IMG/VR virus record: IMGVR_UViG_3300001533_000358
Location: 1 to 33,148 of that record
From: a virus
Length of the DNA: 33,148 bases
Direction: 5' to 3' (one strand)
Part shown: positions 22,451-31,005 of the stretch, in pieces
How the letters are laid out: every line of letters starts with the position of its first letter
Numbering within the stretch: the first letter of the stretch is position 1
The notes under the pieces: model-generated
What the model was told of the DNA's origin: nothing
What the model saw: only the letters and a program-made list of their open reading frames with translations
Databases searched by the model: none
Translations under genes and position numbers: made by a program

Positions 22451-23482
22451 GCTGTGGTGCTTAGCAAGGTTAAAACTTGCGTTTAAGTCAGCATTGAGAG
22501 AATAACCACAATGGGAACAAACAAAAAAACCTTTGGAACGAGAACCAACGCTTCCACACCTGGAACACCTTTGGGAAGTGAGATAAGGATTGACTTTGAT
22601 AGTCTTTATTCCTCTCCTGAGAGCCTTGTATTCAATAAAGCTCTGGAGCTGGTAGAAAGACCATCCACTCAGCCAGAAGTTAATCTTCTTGCCTTTCCTC
22701 ATCTTTCTTATTCCTTTGAGGTCTTCAAGGACAATAGCCCCAGCCTCGCAGTTATTCACAATCTGCTTGGAGATTACATGATTCCAGTAAGCCTTGAAAC
22801 GTCTCTCCCTGCCAGAAATCTTTTTAAGGAGTTTCTGGCTGGAACGAGTGCCTTTACTTTGGAGTCTTGCTCTCAACCGCTTGAATTTGAGCCTTTTACG
22901 CTTGATTTCAGTTCCGCTAAAGAACTGCCCATTGCTTGTCACAGCAACATGGTTTATTCCGACATCAACACCAACTTGAAGTCCGTTAGAAATCTTGTTG
23001 ATGTTGACATCTCTGGAAAATGTGATATGAAGAAACATCCTGTTATGCTTGTCAACAGTCACAAGCATAGTCTGGTAGCTCCAGTCAAGATACTTCCAGT
23101 AGTATTCAGGAATATTGATGGGAATGTCAATCCTGCCGTTGATAGTGCTAACCCTAACCTTGTCAAAGCTGAAAGTGAATGTTCTCTTGTCAAAGTCAAG
23201 AGGCATAATCTCCTTGAAGGTTGGCTTTCCGCCCTTGTTGGCTCTCACAGATTTAAGGGTTTGCGAAGCTATACGATTGGCATTTATGATAAACTGGGAG
23301 GGCAGGTTAAACAATTTCCTGCATTCATAGTAGCAAAGATGGTGAAGCTTGTATCTGTTGTAAGTCTCAGTTTCAAGCCCTCTATCAGCTATGTAAGATA
23401 TTGTTTTGGAGTATTGCTTCATGGTGTCAAGAAGCAGTTTGTTCATAGGGATTTTAAGTTTGATAGTAGCTACGGACTTCAT
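22337..23482 (-). CDS. tnpB: TnpB RNA-guided nuclease of an IS1341-type element
   Basis: This 381-residue protein is full length for the family and appears intact. The RuvC-like residues are in 'VGVDVGINHVAVTSNG' (Asp), 'AIVLEDLKGI' (Glu) and 'NADLNASFNLAKH' (Asp). A zinc finger, 'SQRCSRCGSVG' and 'FVCSHCGYS', lies between. TnpB is an RNA-guided DNA nuclease that helps keep the element in place after excision. A TATA box (23505-23512) about 26 nt before the ATG suggests a leaderless mRNA. The stop lies inside the right end. Confidence 0.95.
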   Translation of the reverse strand: MKSVATIKLKIPMNKLLLDTMKQYSKTISYIADRGLETETYNRYKLHHLCYYECRKLFNLPSQFIINANRIASQTLKSVRANKGGKPTFKEIMPLDFDKRTFTFSFDKVRVSTINGRIDIPINIPEYYWKYLDWSYQTMLVTVDKHNRMFLHITFSRDVNINKISNGLQVGVDVGINHVAVTSNGQFFSGTEIKRKRLKFKRLRARLQSKGTRSSQKLLKKISGRERRFKAYWNHVISKQIVNNCEAGAIVLEDLKGIRKMRKGKKINFWLSGWSFYQLQSFIEYKALRRGIKTIKVNPYLTSQRCSRCGSVGSRSKGFFVCSHCGYSLNADLNASFNLAKHHSNADGVLGSVTNPNIQGDDVKGTFCATATELMDKSPHL

Positions 23483-23597
23483 ATAGTGAATGTAGAGGAA
23501 CTAATATATAAATGTTTTGCTTCTCATCCCACAGCTAAAGCAGTGGGTATCCGAAGCGGAGGGATTTTATGAGTGCATTTGGTAGATTTTTCCATAA

Positions 23598-23873
23598 TTA
23601 GTCTATATTTATCTTCTTGAATTGATTTAAAGATTGAAGTGTTTTATTTCTTTCTTCTCTAACTTCTTGGATTTGAACTTTATTTTTATCAGCTTTTTTA
23701 TCTTTTTCTTCTTGCTTTAACTTCTTAATAAAATATTTCTCATCTCCAACATCCTGCATAGCTTGATTATAATCCTCAAATACTACAATCTCTCCATTAT
23801 CAAGTTCTACCTCTAATGCTTCGCCACCAAAACAATTCTTAGAGATTTTCCTGCATTCTTTAATATTAGTCAT
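23598..23873 (-). CDS. hypothetical late protein with coiled coil
   Basis: This 91-residue protein has a small beta-rich N-terminus ('ALEVELDNGEIVVFEDYNQA') followed by a Lys/Glu-rich coiled coil (50-90). It overlaps the previous gene by 8 nt. It is the last intact gene of the tail operon before the IS element. A minor tail or post-tail accessory protein is possible. Its DNA is more AT-rich than most of the genome. Confidence 0.7.
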   Translation of the reverse strand: MTNIKECRKISKNCFGGEALEVELDNGEIVVFEDYNQAMQDVGDEKYFIKKLKQEEKDKKADKNKVQIQEVREERNKTLQSLNQFKKINID

Positions 23874-24069
23874 TTTTGATAGTTATTTCTTTACCATACT
23901 TATTTTGCAATAAACTTTTAACTTCTTCTTCCCATAAAGGTTTATCAGTTACTGGGTCAAGATATTTCTTCTCCAAATTTAAACCAAGATTATCTTCGCC
24001 ATACTTACATTCTGTGTGGATTCTTAATAATCCATTTACTTCCTCAACTTTTTTAATTGTTATTTCCAT
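23866..24069 (-). CDS. hypothetical small late protein
   Basis: In this 67-residue protein, 'EVNGLLRIHTECKYGEDNLG' suggests a beta hairpin, and 'DPVTDKPLWEEEVKSLLQNKYG' a helix. It resembles short proteins found after tail-fibre genes, but no family is clear. It follows the hub/fibre gene with a 12-nt gap. Confidence 0.7.
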   Translation of the reverse strand: MEITIKKVEEVNGLLRIHTECKYGEDNLGLNLEKKYLDPVTDKPLWEEEVKSLLQNKYGKEITIKND

Positions 24070-24081
24070 TTTTATACCTCA

Positions 24082-26220
24082 TTAAAATTCTATTTTATGC
24101 CTACATTTAATTACAGCTTGAACTAAATCAGGAGATGCATTGTTTGTTTTTATTTCAACTTTCCAACTTCCTGCAGCATCAGGATACATTCCACCATTAC
24201 TAATATCAACATCAGTATCAAAAGTCTTACCAGTATTTGTAATTGTATGTTTCAAATCCCAGCTACTTGTTGTAAGATTGTAATGATAAAGTTTAATTTC
24301 TGAAATCTGAGTAGCATTAACACTTGCTGAATCATAAACACCACTTCCAATACTTACACTATGGTTATGACTTGCAGTTTCAAAACTTCCATCTCCGTGT
24401 CTGTGATTATCAGCCTCAAAACTTCCATCTCCGTGCAAGTGACCTCTATTACCTATATAACCATACCTTATTACATAAGTTCCACCACTTGCCCAACTAT
24501 CTTGATTCTGCATTCTGTATTGTAATCTTATAGTATTTCCACCCCAATCAACAGGACAAAATAAGAAAAAAGCTAATTTATTAGTATAAATACCAGCTCC
24601 ACCGTGCCTTACACAAATTTCCATTCCACTACTTGAAGGCCAATAATCACTACTTGTTCCTCTCCTAAGCCTTACATCTACCCAACTATTCCAACACATA
24701 CCATCACCAGCATCTGTATCAATTTCAAAAGTTCCAAAGACCCCGTGGAAAAAATAAGGAGTAGAAGCCAAATTTATTGAAGTTCCTACATTTCTCCAAC
24801 TTCCATTGCCTGTTACATTAGCAGAATACATCCCAAAAGAATACCCATTTGTTCCTGCTCCAATAGTAGAAGTATTCCCAGTTACACTTGGCTGAGTATT
24901 ACTACTTGTTCCACTTACCCACGGAGAAGTAGAGCCACTTGTTCCACTAACACTTGGTTGAGTAGAGCTACTTGTTCCAGTTACAGTTGGAGCAACATTA
25001 CTTTCTGTTGCAGTTCCTACTCCACTTCTGAAAGTATTTACTTCATAATCAAGATTAAATAAATTAACTGTGTTTCTTCCTATTTCATCATAAATAAGAA
25101 AACTTGGAAGATATGCGAAAACTCTAAGAGGAGCAGTATTATTTGCATTTATCATTTCTGAAAAAGCTAAAACATTAAGATTACCTTGCATGTATGTTGT
25201 ATCGTCTGTTTGTTTCTTTTGTAACTCTGCAAGAACTTTCCCCTTTGTTCTCATCAAATGCTTCATCTCTGGATTTGTTAATTGTAATGAGCAGAACTCT
25301 GAAGCTCCTACTCTGCCTCGCTCTATACCTACAATTCGCACTTGTTCTTGTTCTACATCCATGTCAAGAGCATTAAGTTCTATATGGTCTCCGAGACTTA
25401 TGCCTGTGTACTCTGGATTGTTTAATTCAAAATCATAAATATTCGGTGGATCCTTATTCATGGCAAGTTCTGCATCTGCAAGTTTCCCTGCTTCAGAATT
25501 ACTCACAATGCTCCTGTCCACCACTGTCTTATCTATTCTACCATATAAACTTAAATCCTGTCTTGTTGCTTTGATTTGTGAGTTCCCATCGCCTTTTCCA
25601 TAAACTGTGACTCTATTGCCTCTTGGAAGCCCTACACTTCGCCTTAAGTTGCTTATTTGGATTCCCTCGTTTAATGTTGCGACAATTGAACTGCTCCCTA
25701 AATGATTTAAAATGCTTATTACATTTGTTGTATAATTAATGCTTATGTCCTGCGATGTTTTTGTTGCAAGATTACCAATTCCATTCCATAAACTCTGCGA
25801 TTCGCTCAGTCTGAAATCTGTATTAAATCCTGCATTTATTGTTCCTGCAGTGAACTTTGTGCTTTCGCCTATTATTTGACCGAATATTGTTGCACTTGCT
25901 GTGTCTTCCCATGGGCTGTTGTTGTATGTCCCATTTTCCTTTGCAAGCCAAACTTCCCAGCCACTCGCATGAAACACTACAGTCCCACCTACGAAGTAGT
26001 CTGTGTTGTCTATTAATCCTTTAAATTCAAGAACTCCATTCCTATAAATATAAACAGTTGCTCCTATCTGCAGAAGTCCTCGTTTGGTCTTCCCTGAGCC
26101 ACTTAGTTTAATCTCTGCCTCGTTTACATCGTTTAGATTGTTTGTGTAATGAAAGCCTACATCTGGCTCGATACTTCCTCTTTCGCTTCCCAGTTCTACA
26201 TCAATAATAAAGTTTGACAT
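24082..26220 (-). CDS. tail hub (gp27-like) fused to receptor-binding fibre
   Basis: In this 712-residue protein, residues 1-330 resemble siphovirus tail-hub proteins: beta domains around 'GATVYIYRNGVLEFKGLIDN', and 'NNPEYTGISLGDHIELNALD' near 270. From about 400 the protein changes: tandem Thr/Ser/Gly units ('TGTSSSTQPSVSGTSG'), then a beta domain with Trp and Cys. Next come repeated 'HGDGSFE' units and His-x-His motifs (about 590-620, 'GHLHGDGSF', 'NHRHGDGSF', 'SHNHSV'), as in metal-binding fibre shafts. The end is a further beta domain. It likely binds the host surface. The C-terminal half has few CpG pairs, unlike the N-terminal half. Confidence 0.75.
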   Translation of the reverse strand: MSNFIIDVELGSERGSIEPDVGFHYTNNLNDVNEAEIKLSGSGKTKRGLLQIGATVYIYRNGVLEFKGLIDNTDYFVGGTVVFHASGWEVWLAKENGTYNNSPWEDTASATIFGQIIGESTKFTAGTINAGFNTDFRLSESQSLWNGIGNLATKTSQDISINYTTNVISILNHLGSSSIVATLNEGIQISNLRRSVGLPRGNRVTVYGKGDGNSQIKATRQDLSLYGRIDKTVVDRSIVSNSEAGKLADAELAMNKDPPNIYDFELNNPEYTGISLGDHIELNALDMDVEQEQVRIVGIERGRVGASEFCSLQLTNPEMKHLMRTKGKVLAELQKKQTDDTTYMQGNLNVLAFSEMINANNTAPLRVFAYLPSFLIYDEIGRNTVNLFNLDYEVNTFRSGVGTATESNVAPTVTGTSSSTQPSVSGTSGSTSPWVSGTSSNTQPSVTGNTSTIGAGTNGYSFGMYSANVTGNGSWRNVGTSINLASTPYFFHGVFGTFEIDTDAGDGMCWNSWVDVRLRRGTSSDYWPSSSGMEICVRHGGAGIYTNKLAFFLFCPVDWGGNTIRLQYRMQNQDSWASGGTYVIRYGYIGNRGHLHGDGSFEADNHRHGDGSFETASHNHSVSIGSGVYDSASVNATQISEIKLYHYNLTTSSWDLKHTITNTGKTFDTDVDISNGGMYPDAAGSWKVEIKTNNASPDLVQAVIKCRHKIEF

Positions 26221-26222
26221 TT

Positions 26223-26999
26223 TTAGTCCACATACCCATCTCTGAATTTCCTTGTTACAGTACTTAAATTAGAAGTTGTCACTGTTGTGATATTTTCTCC
26301 TGGCTCGATTTGTAACACACCCATTCCCCCTGTTGTTCTTACTGTTTTAATATGCACTCCATTCACTTCCACATAGCTGTATTCTGACACAAAGATTCCA
26401 CTGCCTGAATTTATCATCTTCACAAGCTGATATTTAAAAGAATGTCCTGTTGTTAGTGCTGATGCTGGGATTGTGATTGTATTCCCTATTGCATCCTCCA
26501 GTACTACATTTGATGCTCCATTTGTTACTGTGCCTGTTATCTCTGTGACGAATGTCTTTGTGTTTCCTGCATTAGTTCCACTGGTCTTCTCTGTGCTTCC
26601 GAATAAAATTCCCACGATTGCATCAAATGTTGCGACATAATCTATAAAATTAGTTCTGCCCCCTGCATGTGTTCGTTTAATCTGCTTTCCTACACCTAAG
26701 TGGAATTTATCACTTTCAAAAAATAATTTTTTAAGTTTGCTTGTCTCTGAGAAGTGTTTATTGCAATTTCTCCAGTCTGTAAGCATTGAGCTTCCACTAA
26801 AATGCCCAGTCAATATGATTCCCTTTGGAGCTATCCCATCCCCACTCACAAGTATGTGATGCCTATAAAATGGCAGTGGTGTGATTTGATGATTGCTGTC
26901 TGTTGTTGAATCAAATGCTTGAGGATTGTATGGCCATGTGAATGTGTCTGCTGTTCCATCATAATTTTCTACATAATTTTCTATCTTCATTAATGCCAT
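26223..26999 (-). CDS. distal tail protein (Dit-like)
   Basis: This 258-residue protein directly follows the tape measure and precedes the hub, the position of Dit, which starts the baseplate ring. The N-terminal part has 'FTWPYNPQAFD', 'ILVSGDGIAPKGIILTGHFSG', typical of Dit-like beta domains. A later part (145-215) is Thr/Gly-rich and may be an inserted beta domain. The assignment rests mainly on gene order. Confidence 0.65.
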   Translation of the reverse strand: MALMKIENYVENYDGTADTFTWPYNPQAFDSTTDSNHQITPLPFYRHHILVSGDGIAPKGIILTGHFSGSSMLTDWRNCNKHFSETSKLKKLFFESDKFHLGVGKQIKRTHAGGRTNFIDYVATFDAIVGILFGSTEKTSGTNAGNTKTFVTEITGTVTNGASNVVLEDAIGNTITIPASALTTGHSFKYQLVKMINSGSGIFVSEYSYVEVNGVHIKTVRTTGGMGVLQIEPGENITTVTTSNLSTVTRKFRDGYVD

Positions 27000-27005
27000 C
27001 TTAGT

Positions 27006-27971
27006 TTACCCCCATACTGAATCCCACCATTGTAAGAGCCACATTCTTCTGTCCTGAATAGGAGCTGCACTCATCATTGGTCTTGTTTCTGGATACTGAT
27101 CATACATTGCCATTCTTTGTGGAGCTGTTCTTTTAATCTCTTCAAGCATAGCAGGACTATTTGGATTAAAAGGATCTTCCCATGGAGCTGGTTTTCCTCT
27201 AATGTCTGCCCATATCTTTTGTGGGAGTCTGCTCAGTAATGTCTGCCCACTCATATCTGTTGGAGCATTTGGATCTGTTCCCATTCCTGCATACTTCTGT
27301 GCCTTGTCTACTGCCCATGTGGCTCCTTTATATGCGACATAACTTGCCCCACCTATTAGTGCTATGTATCCAAGTGCTGTCAATAAACTTCCTGCAACTG
27401 TGGCTCCTGTTAATAATGCCACCAGCCCACTCACTGCTGCGATTCCACCCAATATGCTTGGTCCCAATGCAAGGCCTGCGACTATTCCTGCGAATAAGCC
27501 TGGATTATCCATTGCCCAGTTTCCTACCTTTTCTGCCCAATCCAAGAACTTCATTGCGATTTCGCCTATCTTTTCCTTGTTGTTATCTACCCATACAGCT
27601 AATTTCTCAAGCCATTCTACGACTCGTTCAAATGCTGGAGCAAGTGCTTCCCCAAGACTCCTGGTCATCTTTCCGAACTCTACTTGCATCTTCGCCAGTG
27701 CTGGAGCCACTGCTGGAGCCTTGCTTGCAATTCCTACCATTGCTGTTGCTCCTGCTAAGCCCATAAACATTAACTTCTTCGCAAGACCACTCACTGTCCT
27801 TGCCACTCTTTGCATGTCTGAGCCGAATGACTTCGCTTGTCCTTTGGTCTGCTCGAAGCCTTGATTTACTCGAGAGAAGCCTCTATCTATGTTTGCAGTA
27901 TCCATTGTTCCAGTTATCTTCATACTGCTTCCTGCTGCTCCTTTTGCCCCTGCTGCTGCGATTGCTGCCAT
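27006..27971 (-). CDS. tape measure protein (short)
   Basis: This 321-residue protein has the usual pattern: Ala/Gly-rich N-terminus, a 'FSRVNQGFEQTKGQAKSFG' coiled stretch, and hydrophobic helices (about 65-85 and 155-215). A Pro-rich C-terminus follows, with 'GQTLLSRLPQKIWADIRG'. It follows the frameshifted chaperone genes, as is standard. Tape length sets tail length at roughly 0.15 nm per residue, so the tail should be short, near 50 nm. Confidence 0.8.
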   Translation of the reverse strand: MAAIAAAGAKGAAGSSMKITGTMDTANIDRGFSRVNQGFEQTKGQAKSFGSDMQRVARTVSGLAKKLMFMGLAGATAMVGIASKAPAVAPALAKMQVEFGKMTRSLGEALAPAFERVVEWLEKLAVWVDNNKEKIGEIAMKFLDWAEKVGNWAMDNPGLFAGIVAGLALGPSILGGIAAVSGLVALLTGATVAGSLLTALGYIALIGGASYVAYKGATWAVDKAQKYAGMGTDPNAPTDMSGQTLLSRLPQKIWADIRGKPAPWEDPFNPNSPAMLEEIKRTAPQRMAMYDQYPETRPMMSAAPIQDRRMWLLQWWDSVWG

Positions 27972-27977
27972 TTGTCT

Positions 27978-28184
27978 TTAAAACCTCACTTTGCCCATTA
28001 AATCTTTCATTTTTTGATTTCTTTGTGCTTTCTGACTTACCATGTTGTTTACGATCATTATTTCCTCAATATCAGAGATTCTGCTTCTCCTGAACTCTGC
28101 TGGGCTGATGCCTTTCTCAAAAGCCATCGTTTTCCACCATGTGAGCAATGCTCTCCTGTCCTTGATGATGAATCCATCATCCAT
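27978..28184 (-). CDS. tail assembly chaperone, C-terminal (T) part
   Basis: This 68-residue frame has an ATG at 28184 and no clear ribosome site. It is probably translated mainly by a -1 frameshift from the upstream gene: the frame is open upstream of the ATG through the slippery site, giving a 201-residue joint product with 9 linking residues. It is helical and basic ('WWKTMAFEKGISPAEFRRSR'). In lambda the equivalent gpGT holds the tape measure and recruits tube subunits. Confidence 0.75.
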   Translation of the reverse strand: MDDGFIIKDRRALLTWWKTMAFEKGISPAEFRRSRISDIEEIMIVNNMVSQKAQRNQKMKDLMGKVRF

Positions 28185-28207
28185 GTTGCATGTCTCAATC
28201 AGCCAAC

Positions 28208-28582
28208 TTAGTTTTTTACTGATTTATGGTCTGGCTCATCGACTGCTTTCATGCCATTAATTAATTTGTCGAACATTCCTGGTTTAAGTTTGCCCAGTAA
28301 TTTGTACCTTTCTTCGTTTGTTAATTCTGCCCAGTCTTTTTCTTGTCCGATGATCTTACTTATCACTTCTTTGCTGTAAGGCACCGAAGTAATGTTTCCC
28401 AGCTTCTTCTTGTTGTACTGACTCCAGTCAATCCCTGTGGTCTTGGTCTGTGGATCCACTACCATGATTTCCTTTAGCCATTCGTTTTCATCCCCACCAG
28501 TTGTTGGCTTGTATTTGAATACCCTGCCATCTATCTTTATTTCAACTGGTTTTTCTTCCACAAAATCGTTTTCATATTCCAT
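28208..28582 (-). CDS. tail assembly chaperone (G-like)
   Basis: This 124-residue protein has GGGGGA 7 nt before the ATG. An acidic N-terminus is followed by 'VEIKIDGRVFKYKPTTGGDE' and a helical end ('LLGKLKPGMFDKLINGMKAV'). It sits directly between the tube and tape genes. It ends with a perfect slippery heptamer directly before the stop, which is the hallmark of this gene pair. Confidence 0.8.
   Translation of the reverse strand: MEYENDFVEEKPVEIKIDGRVFKYKPTTGGDENEWLKEIMVVDPQTKTTGIDWSQYNKKKLGNITSVPYSKEVISKIIGQEKDWAELTNEERYKLLGKLKPGMFDKLINGMKAVDEPDHKSVKN
28211..28217 (-). other. -1 ribosomal frameshift site A AAA AAC
   Basis: The minus-strand heptamer A AAA AAC, in the phase required for a -1 shift (last codons AAA AAC), stands directly before the TAA at 28208. 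After the shift, reading proceeds as CTA AGT TGG CTG and so on without a stop, into the frame of the next gene. Confidence 0.8.
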
Positions 28583-28814
28583 TGTTATTTCCCCCTTGCT
28601 CTTTTCTCCATTTGTATATTTCCATCACTGGAGTGTAGACATACTCTGCATACCAGTGTGATATTTCTGTTGCTTCTTGTTCTTTAAAGCCCAAATCCAA
28701 GAGCCTGTTTCTGTAGTGCATCGGATTTTGTTCTTCAATAAACTTTGCTTCAGCATGTGTTAAGCCTAAGCCCTCAAGGATCTTCTCAAGTGGCTCAGTA
28801 GGTTGCGATGTCAT
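28572..28814 (-). CDS. hypothetical small tail-region protein
   Basis: This 80-residue, helical protein has 'EKILEGLGLTHAEAKFIEEQ' and 'EATEISHWYAEYVYTPVMEI'. It overlaps the tube gene by 20 nt and the chaperone gene by 11 nt. Its place between tube and chaperone suggests an accessory to tail assembly. No family is recognised. Confidence 0.7.
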   Translation of the reverse strand: MTSQPTEPLEKILEGLGLTHAEAKFIEEQNPMHYRNRLLDLGFKEQEATEISHWYAEYVYTPVMEIYKWRKEQGGNNNGI

Positions 28815-29763
28815 CTTTTGCTACCACTGATGTGAATGCATCTGCTGCCCATACAACATCCACATTTGTGATTCCCTCAAGATTTGTTCCTGGTACTGCT
28901 CCCAGCACATAAAAGTCCCCAAATGTGAAGACTATATCATCATTGTTTGCTCGTTCTAATTGTAGAATGTTATTTCCACCCACTGGAGTTCCTGCATCCC
29001 AATGGTCGAACATAGTCTTGTCCTTGATGTTCACATTGAATCTTCCAGTGATTCTGAATGTCTTTGGTATTGGCTCTCCCAATAAATCTGCATAGGTACT
29101 ATTGCAATATCTCGAATCGTTTTCATCGATTCCATTGTCAATTGTGATTTCTCCATTGTTCACTTCTTTTATCTCTGCTGAATTAAGAGTCCATTTAACA
29201 TGCCTAAATTGGAAGCCATCCTTTGCGATATTTCCACTTGCAAGAGTTGTCACAGTTTCTCCCTCTGAGACATCCTGTGCTACGCATGTTGCTGCAATAC
29301 TAATCCATCCATCTGTTCCCTCGCCTGTTGATTTGCTGAACGAAATTGTTGCACTCTTTATTGCATTTCCTACAGTTGTTAAGACATGAGGAGTTGTGTG
29401 TCTTCTTGCCCACTCTTGTCTCCAGCTTAGAATACTGTTTCGCATTGAGAATGTGTGTGTATACGGAGCTGATGCCCCTGTAGTGTTTACTGCCATGATG
29501 TATTTCAACCATTTCCAGTTAACTGGTACGAAGTTCATTGTGTATGGAAGTTGTTTTGCTCCTGGTACTCTTCCTTGCACTGTTCTGTTGTCTGCTCCTG
29601 CAGTTAGTTTCTCTTGCCATCCTCGGCTCCAGTCTGGCTCCATCGTACAGTTTAATCCTACGATTTCCCCATTAGTTGCCATGTTTCCCCCTGTGCCATA
29701 GCTTGTTTCAGCTACCCAAGAGATTCTTTCCCTCTTCCCAAGAAGGTACTCATTAAAAGACAT
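28795..29763 (-). CDS. major tail tube protein
   Basis: The protein has 322 residues from the ATG at 29763, which has AGAGGTGG 6 nt before it. It forms the hollow tail through which DNA passes. Features: 'SWVAETSYGTGG' near the start (typical of tube proteins), long beta regions, 'EPIPKTFRITGRFNVNIKDK' and 'DIVFTFGDFYVLGAVPG'. The order terminator, tube, chaperones, tape measure supports it. The stop of the HNH gene overlaps its ATG (TAATG). Confidence 0.82.
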   Translation of the reverse strand: MSFNEYLLGKRERISWVAETSYGTGGNMATNGEIVGLNCTMEPDWSRGWQEKLTAGADNRTVQGRVPGAKQLPYTMNFVPVNWKWLKYIMAVNTTGASAPYTHTFSMRNSILSWRQEWARRHTTPHVLTTVGNAIKSATISFSKSTGEGTDGWISIAATCVAQDVSEGETVTTLASGNIAKDGFQFRHVKWTLNSAEIKEVNNGEITIDNGIDENDSRYCNSTYADLLGEPIPKTFRITGRFNVNIKDKTMFDHWDAGTPVGGNNILQLERANNDDIVFTFGDFYVLGAVPGTNLEGITNVDVVWAADAFTSVVAKDDIATY

Positions 29764-30230
29764 TATAACCACCTCTCATAGTTTCTCCCAATATTGCCAT
29801 CTGGGAAGTGTATTTTTGTATGACACTTATAACAGACTGCAATAAGATTGTTTTTTTCATTGTTTTTCCTGTTCTTATCTTTGTGATGAATGAGAATCCT
29901 TTTTTGAGATTCTCCACAAATCTCGCATTTATTTTTTTTGATTTTTCCATGATAGCCTCCATCGATATAATTGTATGGGAATTTACTGCTTTTCGACATT
30001 TTTTGTTTTGTTTCTTCACTGTGCTTTTTTCCAAGCATCCCATTACTTGGTTTGTTTTGTATTGACTCAACTCTTCGTTTTTCTGTTTCTGAGTCCCATT
30101 TATGTCCTTTCTTAAATTGCCCAGTTGTTGTGTGAAGCCCTTTGCATCTCTTGGAGCAGTATTTTCTCTTTCTCCAATCCTGTGCTTCGAATTTTGTTTT
30201 GCATCCTTGACATGTGTATTCTTGTAGCAT
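29763..30230 (-). CDS. HNH homing endonuclease
   Basis: The protein has 155 residues from the ATG at 30230, with GGGTGG 5 nt upstream. The N-terminal Cys-rich finger is 'YTCQGCKTKFEAQ' and 'YCSKRCKGLH'. A NUMOD3-like DNA-binding stretch follows ('GMLGKKHSEETKQKMSKS'). The HNH core is 'KCEICGESQKRILIHHKDKN' followed by 'NNLIAVCYKCHTKIHF'. It is a free-standing selfish gene, placed between tail terminator and tube. Confidence 0.9.
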   Translation of the reverse strand: MLQEYTCQGCKTKFEAQDWRKRKYCSKRCKGLHTTTGQFKKGHKWDSETEKRRVESIQNKPSNGMLGKKHSEETKQKMSKSSKFPYNYIDGGYHGKIKKNKCEICGESQKRILIHHKDKNRKNNEKNNLIAVCYKCHTKIHFPDGNIGRNYERWL

Positions 30231-30294
30231 TTGTACCACCCATCATGTCTTAGTGTGCTTATCATTTTTAAAACTTCTCTTTTTCCTATTTAAA

Positions 30295-31005
30295 CTATTC
30301 GATTCTTCCTACATTGATTCCACTCAGCTCACAGTCCACTATCTTCCTATGACATTGTAGTGTTTCGTCATACGGAACATTTCTCGGTGGGAATGAGCTG
30401 GGATTGTAATTATAAAGTGCTGGATGCATATCATTCTCATACTTGTCGAATACTTCTTGCACATCGTATGCGATTCGTTCAGCCAACTCTTCCCCTGTGT
30501 AGTTCTTGTCATCTATTCTGAATATCTGCCCAACTGCCTTTTCCTTTGCATATATGTCGATTTGTGCTGTTAGGTAGTATTCTATAGGAGCTTCATAGTT
30601 GCCTTGTCTTACGCCTGTTCCTGCTGCGACAAGCACTGAAATTCTTGGGAAGTTCTCTTTCTTTAATTTACCATGTAATCTGTCCCAGTATATCCAGTCT
30701 GTGCTGGTCTCGTATACTTCAATTTCTACGACATCCCCTGCACTTAATTTATTAAAAAATACGATCTTATTATTTCTAAAGTCAATATAATAATCTACCC
30801 ACTTTCTTTTTTCTGCAGAATTAACTTCGACTTTGTTTATGTAACTTAGGCTTTTGCCTGTTGTAAATGTAAGAGGAACAACTGTCTGGTCTTCAATCGC
30901 TGTTATAGAATTAGTGTTTAATGTTGGTCTTCGCTCTGACCTTGGATCTATTAATCTGCTTCTTAAAAATTCGCATATTATCCATTTTGGATTGATGTAT
31001 ACCAT
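30295..31005 (-). CDS. probable tail terminator protein
   Basis: This 236-residue protein has GAGG 10 nt before the ATG. It lies between the gp10-like gene and the tube gene, where the tail terminator (lambda gpU type) is expected. It is mixed alpha/beta: 'DVVEIEVYETSTDWIYWDRL', 'EYYLTAQIDIYAKEKAVG' and 'LAERIAYDVQEVFDKYENDM'. It has its own late promoter and begins the tail operon. The function is inferred from order. Confidence 0.6.
   Translation of the reverse strand: MVYINPKWIICEFLRSRLIDPRSERRPTLNTNSITAIEDQTVVPLTFTTGKSLSYINKVEVNSAEKRKWVDYYIDFRNNKIVFFNKLSAGDVVEIEVYETSTDWIYWDRLHGKLKKENFPRISVLVAAGTGVRQGNYEAPIEYYLTAQIDIYAKEKAVGQIFRIDDKNYTGEELAERIAYDVQEVFDKYENDMHPALYNYNPSSFPPRNVPYDETLQCHRKIVDCELSGINVGRIE

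Larger units (their letters stand above)
22319..23575 (-). mobile_element. IS1341-type (IS200/IS605 family) element with tnpB only
   Basis: The element holds only tnpB. Both ends carry subterminal hairpins typical of the family: right end 22329-22349 (CCATCT-AA-AGATGG core) and left end 23528-23547 (CCCAC...GTGGG). No TnpA transposase gene is present, so it depends on one supplied elsewhere or no longer moves. Exact ends are approximate, as this family makes no target duplication. It separates tail genes from the early operon. Confidence 0.85.

Noticed and set aside
22511-23572. A 353-codon plus-strand open frame
   Set aside because: It is exactly antisense to tnpB, which has all catalytic and zinc motifs. 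The antisense product has no recognisable motif, so it is a shadow.
24379-24436. Direct DNA repeat (two copies of about 20 bases) as a regulatory site
   Set aside because: It encodes the repeated HGDGSFE units of the fibre protein, so the protein repeat explains it.
27221-27864. Two long plus-strand frames opposite the tape measure gene
   Set aside because: Ala/Gly-rich genes commonly give long antisense frames; there is no ribosome site or motif.
29753-30265. A 170-codon minus-strand frame overlapping the HNH gene
   Set aside because: It is the HNH gene in another frame; the HNH motifs and ribosome site support only 29763-30230.
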